Shown one piece after another: positions 33,719 to 43,600 of a stretch of DNA of 64,000 nt. The notes beneath the pieces were generated by a model. That model was not told the origin of the DNA and made no database searches. It worked only from the letters and a program-made list of their open reading frames with translations. Source of the DNA: CAXBGS01 sp963975425 (GTDB taxonomy: Bacteria > Planctomycetota > Planctomycetia > Pirellulales > Pirellulaceae); the NCBI GenBank assembly GCA_963975425.1, contig CAXBGS010000009.1, forward strand, positions 124,001 through 188,000. The letters are read 5' to 3'. Numbering within the stretch: the stretch's first letter is position 1; the number at the start of each line of letters is the position of its first letter. Made by a program: the position numbers and the translations under genes.

Positions 33719-35095
33719 CTAGTCTTGGGTCTTGATTCGAATGTGACGGTATTCGATCTGGCCGCGATCGCCTTCGAGTCCAATCGGCCCTGTATCGGGA
33801 ACCTTCAGCGCGTCCTCAATCACTTCGCCGTTACATGTGCAATGTGCGACGTTACCTTTGACGGTGACAACCAGTTCGTTCCACTGCTGCGGCTTGTAGT
33901 GCTTTAGATCCTTGTACGGTCCGGCTAGCACAAAGTCCCGGCACTGCAGTTGTGGTTCACGGATAAAGACGCCGCTGTCCGCGTTGGGTGTCGCGCGGAA
34001 CTCGAGACGTAATTCAAAGTCGTTGGGGAATTCAGCCGTCGTGTAGAGTTGTTGAATTTTGCGACCTTCGGGCGGAGTCGTCACGATCAATCGGCCCGCC
34101 TTGGCAACGTATCGCCCGCCTGGCGTTGACGTCTTGCCATCGAACGTGACCGGTTCGGTGACGATCGGAAAAGTCGGTGCGTTTTCGGGATCGCGTTTGA
34201 GCCAACGTTCGCGGCCCTTGATCATTTTTTCTGGCGACTTGCGGAATCCCCAACCGCTCAGATCCTTTCCGTTGAACAGGCTGACGAAACCAGGCTCGAG
34301 TTCGAGCGGTTCGGCGTCCGTTTCCAAGAACCCCAGCGTTGCGAAAATCGGTCGCAGCGCGGCGGCCCACTTCGCATACCCGCCGGGATTGATATGCAGT
34401 TTGTCTTTAAAGTCGACGTCGTTAGCGTCGCCGTCGGGCCCCGCGAACAGGGTCCAAGTGTCGACAACCGTCACTAGCGGGTCGCCCTTGACGACGCGAG
34501 AGCACAAGCGATTGGTTTCTTGAATTTTTTCTTTCGGGCGATTTTTTTCCGCGCTGCTGGGGAACATCTGGCATAGCACGATTGGCATCTTGGGGTCGGA
34601 CTTCTTGAGGCGTTCGATAATAAGTTCAACATTGCCCGCGATCGTTTTCGGTTCGGCGTTTTCTTCCAAGTCGTTGGTGCCCATCAGCATCACGACTGCC
34701 GCAGGGTCAAGGCTTAACACGTCTTCCTCGAGACGCAGCAACATGCCGCGAGTCGTGTCGCCACCGATGCCTCGGTTGGCGACCTTCATACCGGCAAACA
34801 CGCCGCGAAAGTCGTCCGTCCAACCTTGGGTGATCGAGTCGCCCAAAAAGACGACCGCACCTTTGTCTTGCGCCGCGGCCTTGGCAAATTTTTCGCGACG
34901 CTCGGTCCAACGATTTTGAAACCACTCGTGGCGACGCAGCGGTCCAGCGCCGGGAATGTCGGCGTCCTCTGCGGGCAGGGCAAACTTGATGCGGGGTGAT
35001 GTCGCGACCGCCGCGTCTTGTGCCGTTGCGAATCCGGCGTTACTGCACAAGCAGACAGTCAATCCGATCAGAAGCGATGGGTGAAAGGTTGGCAT
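33719..35095 (-). CDS. Secreted SGNH/GDSL hydrolase fused to a DUF1080 domain
   Basis: A 458-residue protein with signal peptide (ending FATAQD). Residues about 70-270 are an SGNH hydrolase like platelet-activating-factor acetylhydrolase: block I FLGDSITQG with Ser87, block II NRGIGGDTT, block III MLMGTNDLEE, and block V DKLHINPGGY. Residues about 280-457 are DUF1080: FVSLFNGKDLSGWGF, FPNDFELRLEFRATPNADSG, WNELVVTVKGN, GLEGDRGQIEYRHIRI. The predicted activity is deacetylation or de-esterification of a carbohydrate, with the DUF1080 part either binding or cleaving it. The ATG at 35095 fits the signal peptide. Confidence 0.88.
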   Translation of the reverse strand: MPTFHPSLLIGLTVCLCSNAGFATAQDAAVATSPRIKFALPAEDADIPGAGPLRRHEWFQNRWTERREKFAKAAAQDKGAVVFLGDSITQGWTDDFRGVFAGMKVANRGIGGDTTRGMLLRLEEDVLSLDPAAVVMLMGTNDLEENAEPKTIAGNVELIIERLKKSDPKMPIVLCQMFPSSAEKNRPKEKIQETNRLCSRVVKGDPLVTVVDTWTLFAGPDGDANDVDFKDKLHINPGGYAKWAAALRPIFATLGFLETDAEPLELEPGFVSLFNGKDLSGWGFRKSPEKMIKGRERWLKRDPENAPTFPIVTEPVTFDGKTSTPGGRYVAKAGRLIVTTPPEGRKIQQLYTTAEFPNDFELRLEFRATPNADSGVFIREPQLQCRDFVLAGPYKDLKHYKPQQWNELVVTVKGNVAHCTCNGEVIEDALKVPDTGPIGLEGDRGQIEYRHIRIKTQD

Positions 35096-35326
35096 CGGGG
35101 GATTCCGTATTCGGTGAGTTAGTCGGCGGCAGTTTACGATGAGAAAACTTGCGACCATCAATGGATGTAATCAATAGACGTAATGCGGTCTAAAATTTTT
35201 AGGTTTGGCATTTTACTGTACAGCCAAAGCCACATGGGGTGCTTAGCGATTATGATCATCGATCGAATATGACCACGATCTTTTCCGCTAAAGAAAATGA
35301 TCATTTCCAACAAGGATAATCTGTCA

Positions 35327-36826
35327 ATGACAAGTTTAAGATTGGTTTTAGCCTCGACGTGCTTGCTGAGCCTATTTTGCATCGCCCCGACACGTCAGTC
35401 TGCGGTCGCGGACGAGTCCCGCCCGAATGTGCTGTTCATGATCTCGGACGACTTGAATAACTCGATCGGTTGTTACGGACACCCACAAGTCAAAACGCCC
35501 AATATCGATCGCATCGCCGAACGCGGGATCCGCTTTCAACGCTCGTATTGTCAATTTCCGCTGTGTGGGCCGAGTCGAAATTCCATGCTGACAGGGCTGT
35601 ACCCCAACAGTACGGGAATTCATAAGAACAGCATGATTTTTCGGCAGACGATTCCTTCACACCAATCTCTGTCACAGGCGTTTCGTCTGGACGGCTATTT
35701 CGCCGGCCGCATCGGCAAGCTTTATCACTACAACGTCCCCAAGAGCGTCGGTACTAACGGACATGACGATCCGGGATCGTGGGAATTGGAATTGAATCCG
35801 GCCGGATGTGACCGTTTGATCGAAGAACCCGATATCTTCACGCTGCGGAAAGGCGCGTTCGGTGGCACACTTTCTTGGTACGCCTCACCGCGCGGCGACG
35901 AACAACATACCGACGGCATGTTGGCCGAGAATGCCCGCTGGGTACTGGAAAGATGTGCAAAGCAAAAGGATCGTCCTTTCTTTTTGGCCGTCGGATTTTA
36001 TCGGCCGCACACGCCCTATGTTGCGCCGCAAAAGTATTTCGATCCTTATGAACTGGACCAGATGCCGTTGGTCCAAGGCGTCGAGGAAGACGTCAAAGAT
36101 ATTCCTGAGCCGGGTCTTGGCAGTCACAAGAAAGATCACGAATTGTTGACCGATCCGCTACGCCGTGAAGCAATCCAAGCGTACTTTGCCAGCACGACCT
36201 TCATGGACGCACAAGTCGGCAAAGTGCTGGATGCGCTGGACGAATTCGGTTTGGCCGACAATACGATCGTGGTTTTCACCAGCGACCACGGTTACCACCT
36301 CGGTGAGCACGGGCTGTGGCAGAAACAAAGTTTGTTCGAAGAAAGCGCTCGCGTGCCTTTGATCATTTCGGCGCCCGGTATTGACGGCGGCAAGGTTGCG
36401 GCGGCACCGGTCGGACTGATCGATCTATACCCGACGTTAACCGAATTGTGCGGCGTCGATGCACCCGGCAATCTGCAAGGTCAATCGTTGGTGCCGATGA
36501 TGAAGGATACGACATCACCGGGACGAGGATACGCCCTCAGTCAAGTGATGCGAGGTGCACGATCGAAGGTCTACTTTGGATACAGTTTGCGGACACCGCG
36601 TTGGCGCTATACCGAATGGGATGACGGTCAAAAGGGCAAAGAGCTCTATGACCACAATGCCGACCCGAAAGAGCAAACAAACTTGGCCGACAATCCTCAG
36701 TATGCATCGACGCTCGAGCAACTTTCCCAGACCCTGGCCAAAGCGATTCCGCAAACGATGCCCGCCAGCGGACAGATTCCGGCGGTCAAAGAAGCCATCT
36801 GGGCACCGAACCTGACGCATCCTTAA
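35327..36826 (+). CDS. Secreted sulfatase, iduronate-2-sulfatase-like
   Basis: A 499-residue type I sulfatase. The ATG at 35327 follows AAGGA (35312-35316) and opens a signal peptide; an ATG ten codons earlier (35297) is less likely. Motifs: VLFMISDDLNNSIGCYG, Cys80 in CGPSRNSMLTGLYPN (canonical CxPSR), HYNVPKSVGTNGHDDP, FFLAVGFYRPHTPYVAPQKY and SDHGYHLGEHGLW. It is the closest relative within the window to the sulfatase at 9177, sharing the HYNVP and FYRPHTPYVAP segments, so the two are probably paralogs with different substrates. The 231-bp gap upstream is AT-rich compared with its surroundings and presumably holds divergent promoters. Confidence 0.92.
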   Translation: MTSLRLVLASTCLLSLFCIAPTRQSAVADESRPNVLFMISDDLNNSIGCYGHPQVKTPNIDRIAERGIRFQRSYCQFPLCGPSRNSMLTGLYPNSTGIHKNSMIFRQTIPSHQSLSQAFRLDGYFAGRIGKLYHYNVPKSVGTNGHDDPGSWELELNPAGCDRLIEEPDIFTLRKGAFGGTLSWYASPRGDEQHTDGMLAENARWVLERCAKQKDRPFFLAVGFYRPHTPYVAPQKYFDPYELDQMPLVQGVEEDVKDIPEPGLGSHKKDHELLTDPLRREAIQAYFASTTFMDAQVGKVLDALDEFGLADNTIVVFTSDHGYHLGEHGLWQKQSLFEESARVPLIISAPGIDGGKVAAAPVGLIDLYPTLTELCGVDAPGNLQGQSLVPMMKDTTSPGRGYALSQVMRGARSKVYFGYSLRTPRWRYTEWDDGQKGKELYDHNADPKEQTNLADNPQYASTLEQLSQTLAKAIPQTMPASGQIPAVKEAIWAPNLTHP

Positions 36827-36985
36827 AGCATCATGGCTGCTTTGGTCGGGCAACAGAAGAGATCCGGTTCACAACTTCATGCGTAACGATGTGTGGCATC
36901 TTGCGCTTATTGACTGGTGTCCACCTGTGTCCGGACTCAGTTGTGTTGCGCATGTCGTGCGGTTTCTCTTAGGCAAAGTCAAAAT

Positions 36986-38326
36986 ATGATCCTAAAACAA
37001 GGCGACGCCTGGACGCCTGATTCGTGGAGGGCAAAGACGGCGCTGCAGCAACCGAGCTACGACGACCCGATTCATTTCGATCGGGTCGTTTCTGAACTTG
37101 CTGAAAAACCGCCTTTGGTAACCAGCTGGGAAATCGAGCGTCTCAAAAGTCAGTTGGCCGTGGCCGCACAGGGCAAGGCATTCTTGTTGCAGGGTGGCGA
37201 TTGCTCGGAGGCTTTCGCCGACTGCCGGGCGGACCCGATCGCAGCAAAATTAAAACTGTTGCTGCAAATGAGTCTGGTGATGGTTCACGGGATGCAGAAA
37301 CCCGTGATCCGGGTCGGCCGCATCGCCGGACAATACGCAAAGCCTCGTTCAAGTGATACCGAAACGATCGGAAACGTCACGCTGCCTTGTTACCGTGGCG
37401 ACTGTGTCAATGATATTCCCTTTGACGAAGCGTCTCGCCGCAACCAGCCCGAACGTTTGCTGGAATCGTATCACCGATCGGCAATCACGCTGAATTTCTT
37501 GCGCGCGCTGACCGAAGGCGGGTTCGCCGATTTACACCATCCCGAAAACTGGGAACTGGATTTTGTTGGCAAGTCCTCGCGAGCCGCGGAATACCACCGC
37601 GTCGTTCGCGGTATCGATGATTCGATTCGGTTCATTGATGCGATCGGTGCTGCGAACCAGGCGGATCTGTCGCGAGTGGATTTCTATACGTCTCATGAAG
37701 CCCTGTTGTTGCCGTACGAACAGGCGTTGACGCGCGCCGCGCTCGGATACGACGGTTGGTATAACCTGAGCACCCATTTTCCTTGGATTGGTGATCGCAC
37801 ACGCGCAATCGACGGAGCGCATGTCGAATATTTCCGAGGGATTCGCAATCCGATCGGTATCAAAGTTGGGCCGACGATGCAGCCGGACGAGTTGAAGACC
37901 TTGTTGGATTTGGTCAATCCTGATCGCGAGGCCGGACGTGTCACACTGATCTGCCGTTTCGGCGCAAAGAAGATCACGGACGCGCTGCCGCCCCTGATCA
38001 AGGCGGTCTCAGCAACGGACCATCCCGTTCTTTGGTCGACCGATCCCATGCATGGCAATACGATCAAAACCGATAACGGAATCAAGACAAGACGCTTCGA
38101 TGACATTCTAGATGAGCTGCGTCTGTCGTTTGCAATCCATGCCGAACATGGCACGATCTTGGGCGGCGTCCACTTAGAACTGACCGGCAACAATGTGACC
38201 GAGTGCGTCGGAGGTGCGGGCGGGCCGAGTTCATCGGAGCTGTCGCGGGCCTATGAAACCAACGTGGACCCCAGGCTGAACTACGAACAAGCGATGGAAG
38301 TCGCGTTTGTCATCGCAGGGATGTAA
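36986..38326 (+). CDS. Class II (plant-type) 3-deoxy-7-phosphoheptulonate (DAHP) synthase
   Basis: A 446-residue enzyme of aromatic amino acid synthesis, joining phosphoenolpyruvate and erythrose 4-phosphate. Class II landmarks are LLQGGDCSEAFADC (metal-ligand Cys), RVGRIAGQYAKPRSS, YRGDCVN, LTEGGFADLHHPENW, YTSHEALLLPYEQALTR, GDRTRAIDGAHVEYFRGI, GIKVGPTM, WSTDPMHGNT and GGVHLELTGNNVTECVGG. The length is close to the usual 450-470. The ATG at 36986 begins at the expected N-terminus; 23 extra upstream codons have no family character. It is cytosolic and apparently monocistronic. Confidence 0.95.
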   Translation: MILKQGDAWTPDSWRAKTALQQPSYDDPIHFDRVVSELAEKPPLVTSWEIERLKSQLAVAAQGKAFLLQGGDCSEAFADCRADPIAAKLKLLLQMSLVMVHGMQKPVIRVGRIAGQYAKPRSSDTETIGNVTLPCYRGDCVNDIPFDEASRRNQPERLLESYHRSAITLNFLRALTEGGFADLHHPENWELDFVGKSSRAAEYHRVVRGIDDSIRFIDAIGAANQADLSRVDFYTSHEALLLPYEQALTRAALGYDGWYNLSTHFPWIGDRTRAIDGAHVEYFRGIRNPIGIKVGPTMQPDELKTLLDLVNPDREAGRVTLICRFGAKKITDALPPLIKAVSATDHPVLWSTDPMHGNTIKTDNGIKTRRFDDILDELRLSFAIHAEHGTILGGVHLELTGNNVTECVGGAGGPSSSELSRAYETNVDPRLNYEQAMEVAFVIAGM

Positions 38327-38364
38327 CGCTTTGGTATTGAATGCAACGCTTTAGAATTGAACGG
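38325..38364. repeat. Short 20-bp tandem duplication
   Basis: aacgctttggtattgaatgc is followed directly by aacgctttagaattgaacgg. The array overlaps the stop codon of the DAHP synthase gene. It is a small local duplication with no apparent function. Confidence 0.7.
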
Positions 38365-38426
38365 CTGAAACGGTTCACCAGCCGCAGAAGTCGCTTGTTC
38401 TGTATCACGTGCCCAGCGATTCGCGT

Positions 38427-39167
38427 CTATTCCGCTTCCTCAATCAACGGTGCCGTGTTCGTCTCATCGGCGAGCCCGGGTGGCAATTCCATGATGCGTA
38501 TCTTGCGAAAGTGGATTTCTCGGCCTTCGGATTCTAAACATAGATAACCCTTTTTCGTCGAAGCGTCACGAATGCCGTTGACGAACTTTCCGTTGACCGA
38601 AAGTTTGACGTTGCCATCGACGGCCACCACGACATAGTGGTTCCACTGGCCGACACCTTTGCAACGGTTTTCGATTGACTTGCTGCGACGGCCGCGTGGG
38701 TTTTCTGGTGTTGCGGTCATCCCGCCGGCGCCAAACAATTCGCCATGGACATAAGCGATCGGTGGCAGTGTTCCATCGGACCCTCGGTGCTGGTTGACCC
38801 AGTCGAGTTCCAGCATTTGGACTTCCATCCCCTTGGGCAGCCGTCCCTGTTGTGGAATCGCGTCGCACCACAAGAAAACACCGGAGTTTCCACCAGGTTC
38901 CATGTGACGCCATTCGATCTCAAGGATGAAATTTTCGTACTGGCGATCGCTCCGCATCACTCCGATCGGAAGTCCTGTGCAAACAAGCAGGCCGTCACGA
39001 ACCGACCATGTCTCTGGCGAAGTATTGACGTCGATCCAACCGTCCAGATTCTGGCCGTTAAATAGATCGCGAAAGACAAGTTCATCTTGCGCGTCCAGCG
39101 ACGGCATTTGCATTGTCGCCCATATCAATAGTGCCACGAGTGGAAATCCACATCGAACTGATCGCAT
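38427..39167 (-). CDS. Secreted DUF1080 (3-keto-disaccharide hydrolase-like) protein
   Basis: A 246-residue single-domain protein with signal peptide (ending SLDAQD). DUF1080 landmarks: VFRDLFNGQNLDGWIDVN, ENFILEIEWRHMEPGGNSGVFLW, GMEVQMLELDWV, GQWNHYVVVAVDGNVKLSVNG and GYLCLESEGREIHFRKIRIMELP. Proteins of this domain have been linked to cleavage or modification of 3-keto-disaccharides. The acidic residues in MEVQMLE and LESEGREIHFR are the conserved candidate ligands. ATG at 39167; a GTG lies two codons upstream. The gene is convergent with DAHP synthase and appears to be single. Confidence 0.88.
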   Translation of the reverse strand: MRSVRCGFPLVALLIWATMQMPSLDAQDELVFRDLFNGQNLDGWIDVNTSPETWSVRDGLLVCTGLPIGVMRSDRQYENFILEIEWRHMEPGGNSGVFLWCDAIPQQGRLPKGMEVQMLELDWVNQHRGSDGTLPPIAYVHGELFGAGGMTATPENPRGRRSKSIENRCKGVGQWNHYVVVAVDGNVKLSVNGKFVNGIRDASTKKGYLCLESEGREIHFRKIRIMELPPGLADETNTAPLIEEAE

Positions 39168-39365
39168 GACCACGCCTTTGGTGTAAGAAGTTGAGGAGCC
39201 GTCGATGGCGGCTGACGATATCCGACGTCAACCTGCTGCTAAAGAAAACGACTCGGTGGGTCCGGCAATTCTAATCTGACGCAACAGACCGATGCGTTTG
39301 ACCAGGCGGCTGCTCTGATTTCTATCCCGGCGGTACGCGATGCAGTTCAGCCGTCTAAAACGAAA

Positions 39366-39395
39366 GCCGCGGCACCCATCGATGGGTGCCGCGGC
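39366..39395 (-). terminator. 30-bp perfect palindrome, intrinsic terminator of the Tyr/His-rich gene
   Basis: gccgcggcacccatc / gatgggtgccgcggc form a perfect GC-rich stem with a short ATCGAT loop. On the minus strand it is followed by TTTCGTTTTAG, the layout of an intrinsic terminator for the gene ending at 39435. The rest of the 39168-39434 gap shows nothing else. Confidence 0.8.
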
Positions 39396-39434
39396 CAAGT
39401 GCTTCAGTTGATTGATTTTCGCGGAGGTCGCCGA

Positions 39435-39821
39435 CTAGTGGTGCCAGTGGCCCGTTCGGTGCAGATCGTAGTGACCGGGGACCACATCATAATGGTTGCC
39501 GTGACGACGAATCTCCGTCGGATGCCAATCGTAGTGACTGGTGTCATGGAAGTATCCGCGTCGCGAATGCGAACCGTGATAGGAGTGTGAACCGATTCCG
39601 TGTCCGTACGAGGAATTGTATCCATAGCTTGGTCGGTAACCGTAGCTTGGTCGGTAACTGTTGTAATGGCTGCCGTAGTGACCACCACCGAAAGACAGCT
39701 GGACTCCGCCGCCACCGATGCGGATGAATCCATTACCAGCATCTGCGGTCGGCGCATCGCCGGCTAACATCAAACCTGCCGCGATCATGGGGGCGGCGAT
39801 CCATTTAGTAAACTTGTGCAT
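39435..39821 (-). CDS. Small secreted Gly/Tyr/His-rich repeat protein
   Basis: A 128-residue protein. The ATG at 39821 opens a signal peptide (MHKFTKWIAAPMIAAGLML..., ending near TADAG) and follows GGAG; a longer frame from 40049 is ignored. The mature chain is made of Ser, Tyr, His, Gly and Arg, with the repeats YRPSYG / YRPSYG / YNSSYGHG and a histidine-rich C-terminus (HYDVVPGHYDLHRTGHWHH). No known domain is present. The ending is characteristic of small planctomycete exported proteins of unknown role. Metal binding or adhesion is a guess from composition. A strong terminator follows. Confidence 0.75.
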   Translation of the reverse strand: MHKFTKWIAAPMIAAGLMLAGDAPTADAGNGFIRIGGGGVQLSFGGGHYGSHYNSYRPSYGYRPSYGYNSSYGHGIGSHSYHGSHSRRGYFHDTSHYDWHPTEIRRHGNHYDVVPGHYDLHRTGHWHH

Positions 39822-40690
39822 TCTTCGAAACTCCGTAAATGCGGGTGCCGAAACTCGTGAACAAAAGGGACACGTCGTTTCAGAGGGTTTGTTACGCGAA
39901 AACTGAGCCGTGAAACTCAAATCTCGGTTTCGGAGTCTCATTCTTTGCTGGTTTATGATTCGTAACTTGTTTAATGGAAACATGTTAAGGCGAATTCTGG
40001 GTGTGCCGCATTTTTCTTGGGTAGCTTGATGACCCACGGCGTGTGTCATCAGGTTGGTATCGTTTTGATGTCAGTGTCGTCAACAAGTTGATTCGGTCTG
40101 AGACGCGGCGGCTGATTCCCACCCAATCGCTGGCGGTTGGACTGGACTGAACTGAACTGAACTGAACTTGGACTGGATCGGTCGACGCGGCGAGAAGCGT
40201 TCGCAGCTACGTTCGTGCCGAATCGTTAGTCGCCGGCTCGAAGAGCCGTTTCGGGCCGTTTCGTCAGGGCCATCTTCGAGCGAGTTGTTTCGATGAGGCA
40301 GCCCGCTTTGACCAACGGGTACATCCAACCCGTCCCGGTCACCGATAGGTACAGCTCGCCGGCAGATCGAGGTCAATCACGATTCAGACCTAAGCGGCAA
40401 CCGGCGGTGGGGCTGTCTTTGGAACGTGCAATTGGGTGAGCCAGTGAATGACGGTGAGAAGTAGCATTCGGACCAGCAGCAGGGCCGGGTAGCTGGGGCG
40501 CGTCGGGCTGGCCGCATGCAGGCGGAGGCTCGCGGTGGACGGCCCGGATGAACATACCGCCAGGGTTCACTCGCGAATCGGTGATGGTCGTGATCAAAGT
40601 TGTCTGAATCGCACCACGCGTCTGATCGATGACGGCTACAATGGACACCTGATTGCGTCCCCACCTCAAGCGACCCACCGGAGCCGGCTG
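39822..40690. other. 869-bp intergenic region without a supported gene
   Basis: This is the longest gap in the window. Frames within it (for example 40080-40376 and 40373-40759 on the minus strand) have no recognisable family, signal peptide or Shine-Dalgarno. It holds a 5-bp array (40139-40168), a small hairpin cggctc-gaa-gagccg followed by TTTC (40234-40248), and an imperfect stem tgatgac/gtcatca near 40027-40051. It must contain divergent promoters for the Tyr/His-rich gene and the large plus-strand operon. A noncoding RNA or a decayed gene is possible but not shown. Confidence 0.5.
40139..40168. repeat. 5-bp tandem array (GGACT x2, GAACT x4)
   Basis: Two GGACT units are followed by four GAACT units, then the variant ttggactgga. 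It sits within the 869-bp gene-free region. Such an array could change length by slippage, but no gene frame spans it convincingly. Confidence 0.8.
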
Positions 40691-43600
40691 ATGTTTCGAT
40701 TTCAGCGTTGTCTTGTTCTCTTGTTTTCCGTCGTCCTGGGCGCCATAAGTTGTCCGCACAATCTCATGGCCGATGCTGCGAGTGACGCGGCAAACTTGAT
40801 TGAGCGATCAGGCGTTTCGGCCGGCTTTTTTGTGCACCTTGGTGCCGGTGATGGTCGACTGACCACCGCGCTGCGGCAAAACGATGCGATTCAGGTGCAC
40901 GGCTTGATTGGTGATGATGCATCGGTCGACAAAGTTCGCAACCGAGTGCGTTCGGCCGGTGAGTATGGTGATGTCGCCTTTGACGCTCACTCTGGCGGTG
41001 ATCTGCCTTATGTCGACAACTTGGTCAACCTATTGGTCGCCGAACAGCTAGGCGATGTCGCACTGGAGGAAGTTTTACGAGTGCTGGTGCCCAACGGGGT
41101 TGCGATGATCAGGGAAGGCGGCAAATGGAACAAAGTCGTCAAGCCGCGTCCTGAAAACATCGACGAGTGGTCACACTATCTTCACGACGCCACTGGTAAC
41201 TCCGTCGCGCACGATGACGTCGTCGCTCCGCCGCGTCACCTGCAATGGGTTGGCAGTCCACGCTGGGCGCGTCACCACGACCGCATGGCCAGTATGAGCG
41301 CGCTTGTCTCTTCAGGTGGCAAGATGTTCTACATCATGGACGAAGGAAGCCGGATTTCGATTCAGTTACCACCGAAGTGGAAACTGATTGCGCGTGATGC
41401 CTTCAACGGCAGCGTGCTGTGGAAAAAAGATATTGCGGATTGGCAGCCGCACCTTTGGCCGCTGAAGAGCGGTCCGACACAGTTGTCGCGTCGATTGGTT
41501 TCGACCGACGATGAAGTCTACGTCACGATGGGATTCAACGCGCCGCTTTCGGCACTTGATGCCGCCACGGGCGACGTGCTCCGCACCTATGAGGGAAGTG
41601 ATGCGACAGAAGAAATCATTCACACCGGTGACTTGCTGTTCACGGTCGTGAGGAAGGGAAAAGCCGAGTTGGCCGACTATGCGCCGCTGCACGGTACCGT
41701 TGGTGACCAGGCCCGATCTCGCGACTTTTTCTGGGACGAAGAGCCTCGTATTTTGATGGCGTTCGATGCCAAGTCCGGCGAGCAACTGTGGGCAAAGAAG
41801 ACCAAGGTTTCGCCGCTGACGCTTTCGGGTACCGATTCGCAAGTCTTATTTCATGACGGCGAAAAGGTTGTCAGCCTGAACAGTCGCACGGGCGAAATCG
41901 CTTGGGAAAGCGAAACCGTCACACGACGTGAATCGTTCACGTTCAACTTTGGTCCGCGGTTGGTTCTGTACGATGACGTCGTGCTCTACGCCGGTGGCGA
42001 CGGCAAAATGATCAGCAGTGATGCTAAGAGCGGCGAGAAGCTGTGGGATGCAAGTTTCCCCAACAGCGGTTATCAATCGCCCCAAGATTTAATGGTGGTC
42101 GATGGTTTGGTGTGGCTCGCGCCACTGACCTCAGGGAAAGACAGCGGTGTGTACACCGGACGCGACCCGCGGACCGGCGAGGTCGTTAAGGAGTTCGCGC
42201 CGGATGTCGATACGTACTGGTTTCATCATCGTTGTTATATCGCCAAGGCGACCGACAATTTCTTGATGCCTTCGCGTACCGGAATTGAGTTCGTTGATCC
42301 TGACAAAGAACATTGGGACATCAATCACTGGGTGCGCGGCGGCTGCCTGTATGGCGTCATGCCATGCAACGGATTGACCTACGCACCCCCGCACAACTGC
42401 GCGTGTTATCCCGAAGCGAAATTGTTTGGCTTCAATGCGTTGGCGCCGCTGGCACCGACGCGCCCGATTCCCGCCAATGTTCCCGACAAGGGCAGGTTGC
42501 AACGCGGTCCCGCCTTCGGCCATTCGCTGGCAAATGTTGATCCCGCCGCCATCGCAGACGACTGGCCGACCTATCGTCATGATTCCGGTCGCAGTGGAAC
42601 CACCACCAAACCGGTCGATGCGAAAGTCGAACGCCAGTGGCGAATCTCTCTCGGCGGACGATTGACGTCGCCCGTCATCGCTGACGGCAATGTGTATGTC
42701 GCACAGATCGATTCGCACACGCTGTATGCACTGAACGAAAAAACCGGTCAGCCGAATTGGTCGTTCACCGCCGGTGCCCGAATCGACTCGCCGCCGACCG
42801 TTCATCGCGGGCGTGTCACTTTCGGCGGCGCCGACGGCTGGGTGTACTCATTAACAACCGATGGCGAATTGGTTTGGCGATACCGCGCCGCACCGCTGGA
42901 TCGTCGAGCGATGGCATACGAGCAACTTGAATCGTTATGGCCGGTTCACGGCAGTGTGTTGATCCAAGACGACATCGTCTGGTGTGTTGCGGGGCGATCC
43001 AATTTCCTCGACGGCGGCCTGCGACTGTTGCGTCTGGATTTGGCGACGGGCCGTAAGTTGTCCGAGACAATCATGGATGAAACCAATCCAGAGACCGGAA
43101 ATAACATTCAAGAGAAGCTTCAGATTTTGCAGATGCCCGTCGGCCTGCCGGACATCTTGTCCTTTGACGGACAGCACGTGTTCATGAAGTCGCAGAAGTT
43201 TGATTTGGAAGGCAACCGCCTCGAAATCGGTCCGAACTCGGGCGACTTTGCCGAACAGGCATCAAAACAACGCGGCCCGGACGCGCACATTTTTGCACCC
43301 ATGGGCTTCTTGGATGACACGTGGTTTCACCGATCGTATTGGGTGATGGGGCAAAGCTTTGCCGGCGGACACGGTGGCTATTACCAGGCGGGCCGCTTTG
43401 CACCATCGGGGCGAATCCTGGTCAATGGCAACGGGTACGTTTACGGTTACGGTCGCAAACCGCAGTACTTGCGATGGACGACCGTGCTGGAACATCAACT
43501 CTTTGCGGCCGAACCGAATCCGCCAGAGATCCCTGAGAACTTTGGTAAGAAAGGCGGCGGCTCGGTCGGCGCTCCGTCGGCATCGTTTCCGATGTCACCG

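Noticed and set aside
39822..40049. N-terminal extension of the Tyr/His-rich secreted protein frame
   Set aside because: It would bury an obvious signal peptide that begins at 39821 with a good Shine-Dalgarno.
40373..40759. 128-codon minus-strand frame in the large gap
   Set aside because: Low-complexity Pro/Arg-rich translation, overlaps the giant gene's signal peptide, and no translation signal was seen; kept only as part of the unexplained gap.
42131..42805. 224-codon minus-strand frame opposite the propeller gene
   Set aside because: Lies wholly inside a gene with strong propeller motifs; no family match.
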